Positions 33,124 to 47,424 of a stretch of 64,000 nucleotides of DNA are shown piece after piece (position 1 is the first letter of the stretch; each line of letters opens with the position of its first letter). The notes under the pieces are model-generated. The model saw only the letters and a list, made by a program, of their open reading frames with translations. It had not been told where the DNA came from and did not search any database. The DNA comes from Prunella strophiata. Lineage: Eukaryota > Chordata > Aves > Passeriformes > Prunellidae. Location: positions 26,694,597-26,758,596 of the forward strand of contig JAZBQD010000001.1 of NCBI GenBank assembly GCA_036583965.1, given 5' to 3'. Position numbers and translations under genes: made by a program.

Positions 33124-35465
33124 GGTGATGCTTATAAAGAAAAGATAAGTTTCTACATGTTAAAAAATGGTAGTGTTGAAAATGCTGGACAAATTCCTGT
33201 TCTGTTTTGCTTTTGCAGTTGCATGACTAATGAATGTATTTCCTTTTGCCAAGTGAAAATAAGCTTCCAGGGAACAATTCTATTTCACAATTCAGCTAAA
33301 ACTGCTGAGAGAAATCACTGATTATTACCCATCTAATGCCATCGCTCTGTATATTTAGAGGAACATATGGACTCACTGGAAAAATAATTAATGCAACACC
33401 CCTGTGCAACTCAAATTCCACTAGCCTCTTTTAACTATTTTGTTCTGTGCTGGTTTCTGCCAGAGACCAAAATCCCCATGAACTGAGAGAGTAAGAGGTG
33501 TCAGAGAAGAACAGGAAGAACATTTCTGAGTGAGAATACTGACAAGAGGCCATTATAGTTAAACAGATTTCAAATGAAAATCCAATTATTTTAAAATGCA
33601 GACCCATTTTTTTTTCCTGAGGTCGGAAGAATAAAAGTTATTTTTAATGCCATGTTTGGTTTTGCCCTTGAAAAAAACCCCAAAAACCCCCAACAAACCA
33701 CCAAAAAACCCAAAGCCACAATATGGAAAACTCCAGAGAAAGGATAATGTTCTATGAAGAGGTCTGTGATATGCAGGGGGCAATAAGAGAGTAAGGATAG
33801 AGAAGAATTTTTATAAGCAAAATTTTCATCCTCTAAGACTTTGCTTGAGGCTGTGAAATGTGAAACAAGCTGATGGCATCAGTTTGATTCTAAAGGGTCA
33901 TGTACCTATATGAGAAAGCTGTGATTTAACTTAACTTGGGATGGCATTTCTGTAACTTTAAGGACAAATAGGACAGAGATAGTCCATGTCACCATTGAAG
34001 TGATTTCTTGTAAGGCTTAGCACCAAGGTTCAGTGGCTGAGATCCCTCAGCTGGTGCCTCTGTGATATGCCTCTTTGGCAGCAAACCAACAATGTCAGCC
34101 TAGCATAAATATAAGTGCCAGATCCATTTTTTTCCCTTTGAAGTGCACAGTCCTAAAGGATCATGGCAAAGCCCTGGAGAAAACAAGATTGAATTTAAAT
34201 ATCATCATTTTCTGAAGAAATTGCTTTAGTAGCTATTCTAATTAATCATGGTCATTCCCTGTCTGTATAGGCACAGAGAGAAGAAGTGTCACATAAGGAC
34301 AGTCTTTTAGAACGAGTTTTCCCCCTTTAGACACAAGCATAGAAGCTTGGCTTAACATCCAAACTCAGATGGCTGCAGATAAAAAGGTGAGAGCTCCTCT
34401 AAATATCAGGCTCTTGTTTGGTTATTGTGTTTTTGGGATTTGGCCCTTAGCATTGTTGTCACTCAGAAACTTGCTGCTGGTTACTAGCAAAGCAAAATCT
34501 GTGATATAAATGTGTGAAACTGTGAGACACTGAAAGAAATCACTGTGGAAATGCAGCGATGCCTCATTGATCCAGGGAATTCACTTAGGCCAATGAAGTG
34601 TTCCCATCCCTGTTATCAGAGCACTGCTCATCTCCTAGAGCTGGCCAAGTGAGACATGCCTCAGGTGGTGCAGTTTCCTTCCCAGTAACCAGAAAGCAAA
34701 TGAGCTGAAATTTTGAACCTCAGCATGAAAAACAATCTTTTCTTTGAAATGTATATTGTTTAAGCTGTGATGAGAAATAAGAACAAGTGGTGAGCAAGTG
34801 CTATAAAAATACCTTGGTTTAGTTTTAAAGATATTTATGGGAAGATTTACTTATTGCTAAATGATGGAGAACAGTTACAATCTGTTATAGTTAATTTACT
34901 ACTACATAAGTGAAAATGTGCTAAGAGCAGCACACTTGTTAAATTAAAGCTCACTTAATGATTACATAGCACTTGGGAATAACATCTAGTTAGAGAGTAA
35001 GCAGTAATGGATGTTTTCTATAGAATAATTTCTTTTGGGAAAATAAGACAACCAAAGCCCTTTACATTTTTGCTCATAACTAAAAGATACAAAATACCAG
35101 AAAGAAGAGAAGGAGGGATTTCCTCTTTTAGTGAATACTGGAGTACTTGCTAGAGCTACCATGAGAAGGTTACTGGCTCTGACTCTCCACCTTATTACAG
35201 TGGGTTGCACTGAAGTCTGTATTATTATCTTGCTGCATCACTCTACAACAGACTGAAAGAAATCAGATGAAATCCTGGACTGGATACTACCTATTATCTA
35301 CCCTCTGTGTAATTTTTTTCTTGTCACCACAATATCTGAAAAGGTGATTATTAAATCAATAGTAATAACAAAATCCCAAGACTCAGAGAAAAGCTAGTAT
35401 TTTCCTCTTTATGGGAGTGACAATTTTGGCTGAATCAGGGCTATTCTTTGGGTAGGGAGTAACCT
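33124..35465. other. Intergenic; no gene seen
   Basis: Unique-looking AT-rich DNA. An A/C-only tract lies at 33671-33712, with C runs of 4 and 5 bases (G-rich on the minus strand). Confidence 0.55.
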
Positions 35466-35810
35466 TGTCCTGGTTTAACCCCAGCCAGCAGCCAAGCCCC
35501 ACACAGCCACTTGCTCACTTCTGGAATAGCAGGAATGGGGAAACAATCAGATGAGTAAAAGCTGGAAAACTCATGGATTGAGATACAGGCAATTTAATAG
35601 AGAAAGTAAAAGCCACACAAGCAAGGAAAAAAAGAACATGGAATTAGTTTAACACTTGTCATGGTCAAGCAGGTAATCAGCTATCCCTGGGGAAACATGG
35701 TTCCATCAGACCCAGCAGTTACTTGGGAAGACAAACACCATAATTCCAAATATCCCTCCATTCCTCCTTCTTCCCTCTACTTTAAATACTGAGCATGATG
35801 CCAAGCCAAT
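35466..35810. mobile_element. Partial solo LTR of an endogenous retrovirus (songbird type)
   Basis: It starts TGTCCTGGTTTAACCCCAGC and continues with AAGCCCCACACAGCCACTTG. Later phrases are CATGGATTGAGATACAGGCA, AGTTACTTGGGAAGACAAAC and TTAAATACTGAGCATGATG. This order matches an LTR family widespread in songbird genomes, recalled from experience; the exact Repbase name is not certain. The match fades after about 35810, so roughly the other half is missing. No retroviral genes are adjacent. Confidence 0.75.
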
Positions 35811-38800
35811 CATTCAGAAGTGTGAATGTGGCTGTACCTCATCTATCTCCTTCTCCAAGATGGTACCTCTTTGACAAAATGTGACTTTTTGCATTGAGTA
35901 TCTCTGCAAAGGAACTTAATTAAAAAAAAAAAATCTTGAAGAAGCCTCTACAGCAATCCCAATATATGAATGTTGGGTATCATTTTTATCACTATCTTCT
36001 TACATAGGAGCTTTATTAACAGCATTGCTCCTGTAGGTCAGGGGCCATGTAGTGGATATCCATGTAGGAGCAGGAGTAGCTGGCTATGGTTCAAAGCTCA
36101 TTCCCCTGTGGATGGCTTTGCTAGAACCTGCTGGAGCATAGCTTGGTGCTGAGATGAGGAAAAGTATAATTTTGAGATTATCAACCCTTCATATGCTAGC
36201 ATGGGATGAGAAGAACTGATAGCTGGGGAACTTCCTGCACACTGTCTTTGGGTGTGGCAGGAAAGCTCCACAGCAGAGGCACTGTGGAGGACTGGAGTGG
36301 GTCTCCACTGTGGATGAAACTGCAACTGAGTTATCCCAATTCACAGCTATGAACCAATGCCTGCTTTTTGTCACTGTTGCTGTCAGAAACCCCTGCACAT
36401 CCAGCTCCAAACAGCAATGACAACTTGTAAAATGGATCTTGACTCACTGTGTACATCCATATCTCTGGCACTGAAGGTGATGCTGCATCAGATCATTATT
36501 TTTCTTTTTATACATATGCAGTAATTGTGTGCTACTGGCCAAGAAGGTTACAAACATATTCACTCATTTTTTAATGATCCTTTCTCAGAATGGGTAGCAC
36601 CTGGGATCTTAATGAAGACCAGTATTCTCTTTGTCTCATAAGAAATTTAAAGTACATTTTTTTGTGGTTTGTAGTATGATCACTAAGAATGCTGGAATTA
36701 GTGAAATTACTATATGATTAAGAGAAAAGCATTCTAGCCTTTTCTCCTTATTAACAAAAGAAGACTCTGTATGTAAAGATGATTGATTAAAAGTTTATGT
36801 TTCTTTTCATGCAGACACCACAGGTTAGGAATCTGGAAAGTGCTCAGCACTGATCAAAATAAGAGCTGGCAAAAGTTGAGAAATAGTTCTGTGGAGAGAA
36901 ACATCTTTCATCCATGATAAATCATAAATATTGAACACATGCAGTGGTTTTTCAAACAAGAGTTCTTAATGGTATTAAGGACCTGCTCATGCAGGACCCA
37001 TGCAAATGTATGTTTGCAGAAAATATTTTAATTTCAGAATTTTCTCCTCAGATATTGTGGTATTTTCTGGCTGTATTTGTTATATTCTGAAATTCTTTCA
37101 ACTCAGTGTAAACTTCTGCATTTAAGATGAGGCCCAAGGACAGAGCCTCTTATTCTCCTGTCCTGTGTGCTATGACTTTTTACTTGAAGTGGATAGAGCT
37201 TTTCTGATTCTATAAAGGCAGCTGTGTTTTTTGGGTTGACAGTGAAAAGTCATTCTCAGCTGTAACTGTGGAGCAAACACTACCTGCACATAATAATGCT
37301 GCTATGTAATTTATTAACCTAAAATTGTTCCAGCTTACTACAGATACCCATAAAATCATATTGGTAAATGCACAGGCTCTGAAGGGCAATATTATATAGA
37401 AAAGCTATACAGTAGAAGCTGCTGCCTGTGAAGACTTAGCATAACTAGATAATGTGCTTAATAGTATTTATTCATAAAAGGCAGGCTCTGCTCTGCAGTT
37501 TCAATCTTACAAATAATTTAGCATGCACCCAGGAAAGTTGAAATATCCTAGTAGCAAAAAAACCTAAACCAAACCATACAAACATGCAAGGAATTGAGAA
37601 AAATAGTGCCCATATTTTTGAATATGAAATAAAAGCCAATGTGCAACTTTTAGGTAGGCTATCTATACCTTCTCTGTCTGTTTTCCTAAAACTCCTGATC
37701 TACCCATTCAGAAAAATGCTACAATGGACTGGTGAAGGTCAAAAATGTATTTGAGTAACCATCTTACACAGGTTTACTGAATTTCAGCCTGAAAAGGACT
37801 CCTGTACAACACAGAGCCTAAAATCTCAAATGATTTCACAATCAACTGTGGAACTTCTGATCAAGGGAAAATCTCTGGATTTTCCTTTAGGAAGACACCC
37901 AGTCTGTAAAGGGTAAATGGCTACATCCAGACTGAATCTGAGTCCATGGCTGAAATCCTAACTGTGGTAAATGTATGGGTCACTTCCAGTGTGTGTGTCT
38001 CTAGTTTGCACAGAGAACACAAAACTGTGCTCCCACCACATCTGCCTTCTACTCATTTTCTCCCTTTCCCTATTCCCATAAGCCCATGGAACCTTGCAAG
38101 TGTTTGCTGATGTATCTTCAGGACCTCACAGTGTGATTTGGAGTACTTCTGCAGAGCACTGCTGGGCAGCAATAAGGACACTGATTTCTATTGCAATCTC
38201 CTAGAATAACACTGAGAAAATCACTGGAAGGTGGGAGATACTAAAGGCACCCAAAGGAGCTGGAAGCTGCTGAACATCAAGGACAACTGGTTATATTTGT
38301 TTCCTTTATCTGCCTCTGTCTCACTGTCTACTACAGTAAAAATGGGATTTAGTGATGACTCCTTTTAACATGAGCAGAAATAGTTGATTGTAAAAAAAAA
38401 AAAAAACCAATTAAATATTCAGTAATAAAATGGTCAAGTCACTAAATAATGCATCCAGCTGGCTTTAGTGCTTGACCTTTGCAAAATTCCTTGGAGGTGA
38501 AGTGCAAACTATTTTTTTTTTCCCTGATGGTGTATTCCTGGGGAAACACTGCTATGAGAACTCTGTATTTCACAGAGAAAGCAGCTCATTTTTTAGCTTT
38601 AATTATGCATGTTCTTCAGTGGGTGGCCTTCTTCTTTCTTAGTAGGTACTGAATCAATACCCTGGCAGAGTGCTAATGGGCACTCTGCTACTTGAGGTGC
38701 CATCTATCAGAAAAGAGACTGAAAGCAAGATCTTGTCTGTTTTTGATTTTGATTTTCCTGGCTCTCATGGCATTTTTTCCTTTTTTTTAATAATAAAGGT

Positions 38801-40117
38801 GTTAGTATCAGTGCCTTGGCCAGGGTCCAAGTTGGATAATTACATTCTGTCTCCCTAAATTTTGCTTTGTGCAGTTTTAATTTAATATGGTGCCTTCTCC
38901 TCCTGCCCTAAGTTGTTTTGTGTCATTGCTGGGCACTATTAAATAACCTCCATATTTCCCCTGAGACAGCTGCATTTAAGCTGTGGCTAAGGCAAAGCCT
39001 GTACATGAATTCTGTGAACCGTTCCCAGAGAAGCAAACACAAGCTCACTTGCAATTATTACATGCCAATATTTACCTGGACAAACTCCAGCTTCTCTGCT
39101 CCCCTCCAGTAGTTTACATTCATTTGGAATTTAAGCACCCAAATGAAAAAAGCAGCTGCAGGGAGCACTGTCCCTCTCATGAGGTCACAAGGCTCATGCT
39201 TGGGAGGACATTTCCAGCAGGCAAAGTAGTTTTATCCTCTGTATGAGAACATAAGCTGCTACAAGCAACCTTCCTCTACAACAACATGTGGTATTTAGCC
39301 ATGAGCTGCAGAGGGATGCTGGGCAGGGTTATCCTGTCTCAGTTGTGTGGCTGCCTTCCCATTTTTCCCTCTTGGAGGATCAGATTGTCATTCAAGGGCA
39401 AGTGAATGGGTCCAGGGCAAATGCTCCATGTGCTGTTGCCCATGCTGCTCTCAAACACTGCACACTGAATATTTCTGCAAAATACTGTATCAGTATCTAG
39501 ATGTAAAAGCATCCAGGAGACACCCACACTGGACACAATTAGTCCAGAGAAGCAAAAGGCATTGATATAACACGGTGTTTCATTGCCATAAAGCTCTTTG
39601 TATGTAGACACTGCTGCTCAGGGCTGAAGTCAGTCAGGTAGGTAGGCAACACTGTCATGAGTTTTTCCATTTGTGTGTGCTTTTAGGAGCTGGAAGATCA
39701 GGATCATGTTACAACAGCAGGCAGGAGTGATCTTGTGGCACAAATCTTTCAGAGGGTGTAAATCAAGGCAGGCAGGTTTCCATCAGCTTGACTGAAAAGT
39801 GGGTTAAAAACAAATATTACCTATAGAAAATTTCAGATGCAAGCTGTGTAACCACAACCATCCAAAATAGGCTTATGGCTAGAGCTTATTAATATTTTGA
39901 ATGAATGTATTTGAAGTCTTAACTTGAAAATAAAATCATAAGAGCATAAGAGTAAAACTATTGCTATAAATCAGCAAGACTCCACTGATTTTTCAATTTA
40001 CTATATTTGAGTAATCTTAACTATGTATTATCTCACTCAGCTTTAAAACATTGCCAGAACTGCAGGCTTTGAGCTTTTCATGTAGATAGTATTGTTACAT
40101 CTCTTTTCTTTTTTTGT

Positions 40118-40173
40118 TTTAATTTAAAGCTTTTTTTTTTTTTTTTTTTAATTTTACTGTTTAATTTAAAGCT
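40118..40173. repeat. Poly-T flanked by 14-bp direct repeats
   Basis: TTTAATTTAAAGCT is found at 40118-40131 and 40160-40173. Between them lie about 18 T and AATTTTACTG. The arrangement resembles a target-site duplication around a retroposed poly-A tail, but local slippage could also produce it. Confidence 0.6.
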
Positions 40174-43100
40174 ATTCAACCTTCTTCCTGCTTTCCAAAG
40201 ACATTTTGTATGTAAATCCAACAATTTGGACCCAAAATCACCACCATCTGCTTATTTATAGCATGATCCAGCAGTAAAGGGAATCTCTATAAAGCCCATA
40301 ATGGGAGTCATGTGACTGTGCAATGAACTTGCTTTTCATTTTCCTGATGGAAGTGATACTGTTTCTTTACTGGTCCCTATTAATATTTTGTGATGTTCTG
40401 CAACAACAAGAACATTAAAAGAACCTTCATTTCAAAACCCATCCCCTTCACCTGATTGTGGCTGTTGCTTTATCAGGTATGTAGCGTGTGTCTGATCCTG
40501 GCATGCCATTAGGTGTCAGAATTAAATGTCTTTCTAGATTTGTTTTTATTCATTCAGTGTCTGAGGGGGAAGGTAAGCTGCTAAGTACATTGCTTTTCAA
40601 TATGCTGAGCTGTCCTTGATGTGACCCTCAGAAAAAAACCATCCCCAAACAACAAACCCCAAACCAAAACCATGCAATACCAGGGGTTCAGTGGTGCCAC
40701 AAATCCAAACAGCTGAAGAAAAAATGAAGCCAGTCATTGCAGGTAGAAAGAAGAAATTAAATAATTGAAGAAACCTGCCTTGTTTAAGTACCAGCACTAA
40801 GAAAAGACTCAAGTAGGTTTTGAACTTGCACGAAGTTTCTCATAAACTCTGATCCTGAGGGACCTTGACAATAAAAAACCCCTTAGTTCAAAGAAAGTGT
40901 GTGGGAAAGAGCAAAGTTGTCGACATCCTACTTTGGGTGAATCACTTTCCCTCTAATGAGAATACATCTCAATGGCAGAGCAGTACAAAGACAGAATTCT
41001 GCAGCTCTCAGAGTTCACTCCTGGCCCTTAGCATGCAGTAGTGTAGCAGTAAGAAGTTTTTACTTTAGAATGTTTTCTATAATCTCATTTTTGCAGTCAA
41101 AACTATCCCAACATTCTTTAGCTAGCAGAGCTCACTGCACTACAGAGATAGACACTTTTTTCCTACCTTAGATACAGAAGATACTTTATTGGTCTTCATT
41201 GAGATGTATGGCAAGTGCTCCAAGTTCATAGCACAAAACTGATATATGCCATATTAAACCCACAGACTAAAGTTCCTAGAGTTTACTGTTTCAGTTTTAT
41301 ATACACAATTTTACTAGGGGATAAATGAAGAAAAACTAGGTCATTAACATGTATAGTGGTGGCTTTTTAATACAGTTATGTGCTGATATGCCTCACAGAC
41401 AGGTATTCTGTCCACAAAATTGTTCAAGTCTGTAGGGTTATGAGACTTTGCCCTGCTTATCCCACTTGCCACTAGGGCTTTATTCCTGCCCAGCACACAT
41501 GAGCAGGGATCTGTGTATGCAAATTGCAGGTCTACAAAACAAGTATTTGCAATCTGAACTCTCTGGCTACGGTCTCATTTCAGCCATGGGGAGAAATAGC
41601 CATTTCCAGATTTATCTGCTCCCAAGGTAGAAATTGAACCAGCACAGATGGGTTATGCTGCAGCAACAGCTACTTTTATCCCTTGACTATGGGAGTGTGC
41701 ACACACTGGCCCTGAGACACATCCAAGCTCAGCCCCTGGCTGAGTTCTGCATCACTTTGAAAAGGGTGGAAGCCACTGGTGGTGCTCTTTGTAGGGCATG
41801 TTAAATACAGCTTCTCTTTAGCTCTATATAGAATGACTGGGTATAAAGGCAAATAGCAGTATCTCAGTAGGAATGAGGAGGAAACCAGGCAAATCTGTAC
41901 AAAATGTGGCACATGCTCCTGAAAGAACACACACCTTCCATTACTCAGGTGGTGGGCACTTTATGAAGGGACCACGTGGGTCCCAGACCAGTTTGGGTGA
42001 AATCCTGATTCAACTGAAACCAAATGCAAAACATGCAATCCTGAATAAGCTCAGGACTTCAGCCTTTTTCTGAAGAAAGGGCACATTCCTAATAAAACTA
42101 TCACAAAGGAAACTCTGGGGTGCTCTTTCAAGGAATGTCAAGAACCTTAAGCCCATCTTGATAGCTCACTGATTGTGATGTTCATCCCAGAGAATATAAC
42201 AGGGATCACAGACAGGCAAATGAGAGCCTCAGTCTTGGGCTCTCAGAGGGCTGATGAGTTTGAGTCCTCCAGTGAGTAAAGACCTACAAGCAACTTTCCC
42301 TTCCATCTCTGTAATGCATGGAGAGAAAATAAATCATTATTTTTGCACTACTTCCCAAGGAAAGCAGCAGATGCTGTTTTATTCAGATGACATTTTTCAA
42401 GCCTATCCATAGTGTTCCTGCTCTGGCCACAAATCAGTGGCTGCTTATGAGCATTTTGACAATTCTGCCACATCTAGCGATAGCCAGTGGTGGTGGGCAG
42501 AATAAAAGAAAAAAATAGGTTGTGTGAATTTAGCCATCCAGCTAATTCTGAGCTCTGTAACAGTCAGCAGGAAGAACTTTTAAGCAGTGTATGGGAATAC
42601 AAACGTCAAAAATACCTGATCTGTGTGCAAACTGTAGCCTGAGACACAAAAAAATGTATGACCTTTAACTCCATGAAATACCTGTCAGCCAGCTGTGTCA
42701 GGGAGGAATCTACATGCAGTGCCTGTGATATGTTGATTTTTCTTTTCAGGTCATCCAGGGTTTGTATCTTTTATTCTAAATGTTAGGAAATGAATTGACT
42801 ACAACCACAGGACTCATGTAAAAGCAACAGATCTGATCTGAGTGATACAGATAACAACACCTTTCATCAAATGACCCCAGGGGTAATATGCATTTTATTC
42901 ACAATAGTTCCAGCCCTGCAACAAATTCTTGTTTAAATCTGTACACAAGCTGCTCCACTGAAATCTAATCATATGCCTAAGCCCTCTCAGAATCAGGGAC
43001 TGGCACTGAACAAGAATTATGTTTGTCTCTGCTGATAACAAGAATCTGTAGGGGGAAATACAAAAAGAAACTCTGTTAACTCCTTGAATGATTTGAAAAA

Positions 43101-46100
43101 ATTTGGATGTCAGACCCATGTTTTGTCCAAACCAAAAGGACCATGGTCCTACTCTGTCTGAAAGTACTCTAAGATATTTAATGACACAAGATATGCAGGA
43201 TTTTCTGCATCTGAGAAGATGAATATTCTTCTGGGAAAGTCTGAGCTTTTAAGTGAACTCAACTGGATTACTAATGCTTTAGCAAAGCCAGAAAAACCCC
43301 CATTATACAAATGAGGTATAAGAATGGAAGAAAGAGTGCCTGATGTCCTGAGAGACCTCAATTTTATACATCATACCCAGTGGCCTCAGAGGCAGAAAAC
43401 TATGTAACATGCCACAATAAAATTCAACAACCCCACCTTCATCCAGACTCTTTTACTAAATTGCTGGGTTTCAATGTCTGTACAGATGAATACAAAAGCA
43501 AAAGAAAAAAAAAATGGTTTTATTAAAGAAGAGTAACTGCTCTTGTAAACATAAGCAAAATGAAAAAGCTTTCAATCTCATTCTCATATAGCCTGTCAGA
43601 CAGCATTGGTTGCCAAGTCATGATTGCATCAAAAATATGTGTCTAAAAAATGCCACAAATGTGAGAGCAATCTAAACCTGACTGCCTAGCCTGTCTCATC
43701 ACACAATTGAGATGTGGAGAATTTCACCAGTCTAGAATTTTGGTTTTGGTCAACATCTCCTTGTCATCAGGAGAGGACAAATTTCCAGAGTTGATTTTAA
43801 ATATTAATGCTCTTTTATGCCCAGATCTAGCAAATGCCACATGGAGTCAGACACACAGTCCTTCCTTCCTCTCTGCTGGCAATTGTCTCTTGGTGGTATT
43901 GTTCCAACAGAAATAGTGAGGAATGATGAAAAGCAAATTTCAGCTCTAATTTTCCCTGAAGTTTAGAAAAGTTCCAAACCTGTGTCTGGATTCAGATGTG
44001 ACCCTATGCCAACATCACACCAAACTAAAACTTGAAGTGGGATTTATGTGTTAATTGCTTTGAAAAATTATCACCGTGGAGGTCTGCTTGCAATTTCTTT
44101 AGCAACAGCTACCTTTATTAAGCTTCTAAAACCCCATACTTATAAATATACAAAATAATAACCACATGATAAAAACATTGCTAATGTGCATCCTTTTCCC
44201 CTTCCCAAGTGTACCCCTTCCAACAGTTTGCAAACAGCATGGCAATACCTGTATGATTGTTGTAACATGCTATAGTGAGGCAGCATAAATCCCGTTCAGC
44301 AAAGCTGAGATGCAGTGTGCCCTTCTATTCCACTGGCACAGAAGGAGGGGCATTCTTACCAACCTTATAATTCAGTTGAGGTAATGCCTCTTAAATACAC
44401 ACTCCCTCCAAGGCAGTCATTTATCAGTGTTATCAGATAACTGCTTATTTGGAGCTGTTAATGACAATACAGTTGTCTGCCAAGAGTACTAAAGCCCCTT
44501 CCTTCTGTAGGAGTGGAATTCAGCAAATTAAATCTAGAGGAAGAGATCTAACCTCTAACAGTCTTCAGGGGAAACTTCTTCCTGTCTTTCCTAAACCAGT
44601 AAAAGAGCCCAAGCTGTGCTATTTGGCAGCTTAACCTCAGAGGAAGTGCAAGGAAAGAAATCTCCGAAAAACAAGTAAGTTCAAACACATTCCACTGCCA
44701 AATCCTCTTCACTTGGAATAAGTCTTAGGTAACAAATCCAACCTCTACTTCAGGCTGCATACACTATAAAAAACAACTTAACCTGATGGGAAAATCTTGA
44801 ATTATGAAATGAAAAAACTGTATCAATATTTTACTGGCAATCTAGACCTATTTCAATGTCATTTAAGTGATTGAAATACTGGGATTTAGGTGGTGAGAGA
44901 ATAAAAGGACCAAAATTTAATCTCCCCACCTACCTGGTTGCATTTCAGAAAATTAAACTGTACTATTTTACACTAATGGCTTTATAATCCTGTGTTTCCA
45001 TGAACTCAAAAGTCTCCTGTGGAGAGACTTGGAAGAGATAACACTTGCTCTTCACTCAGCCAGTGGTGTGACACACTCAGCAAACACTCACACCTGTCTG
45101 TGTGGCCCTGCCAGGCTGCTGCCCTCTCCATGCAGGTGCAGTGCAGACACTCAGCAGCCTCTCAGGACAGAGCTCAGCTCAGCTCAGCCCCAGCCTGGCC
45201 AGCAGGAGAAGCCAGAGCTGCCCCCACACCTCTGGCTCACTCAGGCAGTCCCCTCAGCAGTCAGGAACCAGGCATGTGAAGGCCACTCTGGCTCTCCAGT
45301 CCTCTTTCCCAGCCTGATACCTTCCCTACAAAGTGTGCCTAATGTTCCAGTTACTGAGGAAAGCCATCTGCTGGATGGGCCCCAAACATCCCAGGAGCCC
45401 AGAAGTCCCAAGGGTGATGGCAAACATGCTGGCTCCATCTTCAACAGCTCCAGGTTCTGCCAGCACAATGCAGAACCATGGAATCTCTGTTCTCCCAGCA
45501 CCTCTACTCTCAGGATTTTCAGGTTCCTTCCCTTTCATCTTGCTGGGGAAGATGGGAGAAGCCAAAAGCCGGCAGCATCCCACCAGAAAGTCCCCAGTGT
45601 TCATGGAGGCAGTACTGAACAAATTTTATAGACCCATGGAAGCAGAAGTAGATCCTTCCACATGCACCTCGATGCTGGGAGATCCATTCCTCCCTCTGCT
45701 TTACCCTTAGGAACATTCACCCCACTCCACTTTGCCCAGCAGAGCCTGCTCCTCCCACTACCCTCTTGTGGCACTTCCCAGTCAACCATGAGTGCCTTCA
45801 GAAGCCTGAGTGCCACAGAAGATCAGGCCTGTCACATTTTGGTTTTCTATCCTGCAAAGTCTTTTAAATTTTTCTGCATTGAATAATCCACATACCATGC
45901 CCCACTTTCAGACTTAAATCCTTTTGATTCCTTCCTACCAATTGACAAAGTGAGGGGATCTTTTTCTTGAATAATTTAACAAAACCTATATGGAATATGC
46001 TCACTTGTTTCAGTGATCTGGAAAATGTGCTTTGTCTTTTTTCCAGGGAATGTGGACATTTCAGATTTCACTTAAGCTTTTGTAGTTTTTTCTGATCTTG

Positions 46101-47390
46101 ATGGTTTTACTTTGTCAGCCTAGCTGATACCAACCAGATGAGAGAAACAATTTCAGGGTGGCTTTTGTCCAGGAGGCAACAGAGAAGAAAACCAGCTATA
46201 AAATTCTGGTAATTTCTCATTTCACTGTAGAGTCATGTTGTGGGGATTTGCATATTCTGTCTGTGAAGCAAACAGCTGAAATCAGGTCATATGGCAAGAA
46301 AGGCTTGAAATGCTGTTCAAGACTTCAGATGTAATGATTATTAAACAAACCTTTCGTATGAAGATTGCTCAAAGGGAAAGCATCATTTCAGGCATCTTGC
46401 TCAGTAACCTGAGCAATTCTCAGAAATACCACAAAGAGGTTTATGTGTGAGGTGTGTGCACACTCCAGAGAACATGCACATGGCCTATCAGTTTAGCCCA
46501 CAATCCTGGTAGATAAAGGCTGGTTCCTGTAGGGCTCGTGGCATGCTGAGAGCTGCTTTCTGCATTTCACCCAAGCCCATCTCTGCATCCATCAGCTGGC
46601 CTCAGAGTGGAGGGGAAGATGAGAAATGAATTAGAAAGATACAGCTTGTAATGGCTGAGTCATAACACTAAATGCCTCTAACTCAAGCTAACAGGGTCAT
46701 TTAGAAGGGATGACTTGCTGTGCATCAGCTGAAGAAGAGAGGAAATTCTGGGTACTTAACATTTTAGAATAATACTCAGACTTTCCCTTCAGCTGCATTT
46801 AGTGTCTGAACAAACTCCAGGGCACAAACTCCAGTGCCAATTTAATACAGGCTTCTATTTGCAGAGACTCATTAACGTTGTGCACAACTGCTTCAAAAAA
46901 AGGTTAAAGTCTTGGCAGAAAGCAGCAAGAGCAACTATTGATTCAACTCTAGAAACTCTCCAGCACTTACAGTGAGTCCTACCAGCTGGGGAAACATTGA
47001 GGCATTAAGCAGAGTTTGAAGCAGACACCAAAGCACAGAGCCACAGCCAGTGGCACAGAGGGGCTGCAGGCATGGGCAGGTTAACATCGTGTCCCTGCAG
47101 TCACCACAGTGTCCCTTGCTGTGCCAGCTGATGCAGCCTGCAGGGGCAAAGCTGCTGGCATCCCAGCTAACTGCTCTCCAGCAAATCAAATCTGCTTATA
47201 TACTTTCCTTAACTGCATGCTTTAGCTCTTTAGAAAAAAAACAGGGCTTTAAAATGAGACACCACCATTCTGTAGTAGAATAGACTTATACTAGACCTTA
47301 TTCTATACAAGAATACTATGCATTTCTTCTCTTGTAATTCCTTTGGATGTGGGGTTTTGACTATTTCTCCTTTTGTAGATACTTGGGCTC

Positions 47391-47424
47391 ATAAAAAAAA
47401 AAACCAAAAAAAAAAAAAAAAAAC
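47391..47424. repeat. Interrupted poly-A tract
   Basis: Two long A runs separated by CC and followed by another CC. No element body was recognised next to it. Confidence 0.85.

Noticed and set aside
32860..33321. 153-codon frame with a 30-residue repeat
   Set aside because: Produced by the 90-bp tandem array. No promoter, splice sites or known similarity.
45029..45631. 200-codon plus-strand open frame with overlapping frames on both strands
   Set aside because: A local GC-rich patch; composition is low-information and no exon borders or familiar domains are visible.
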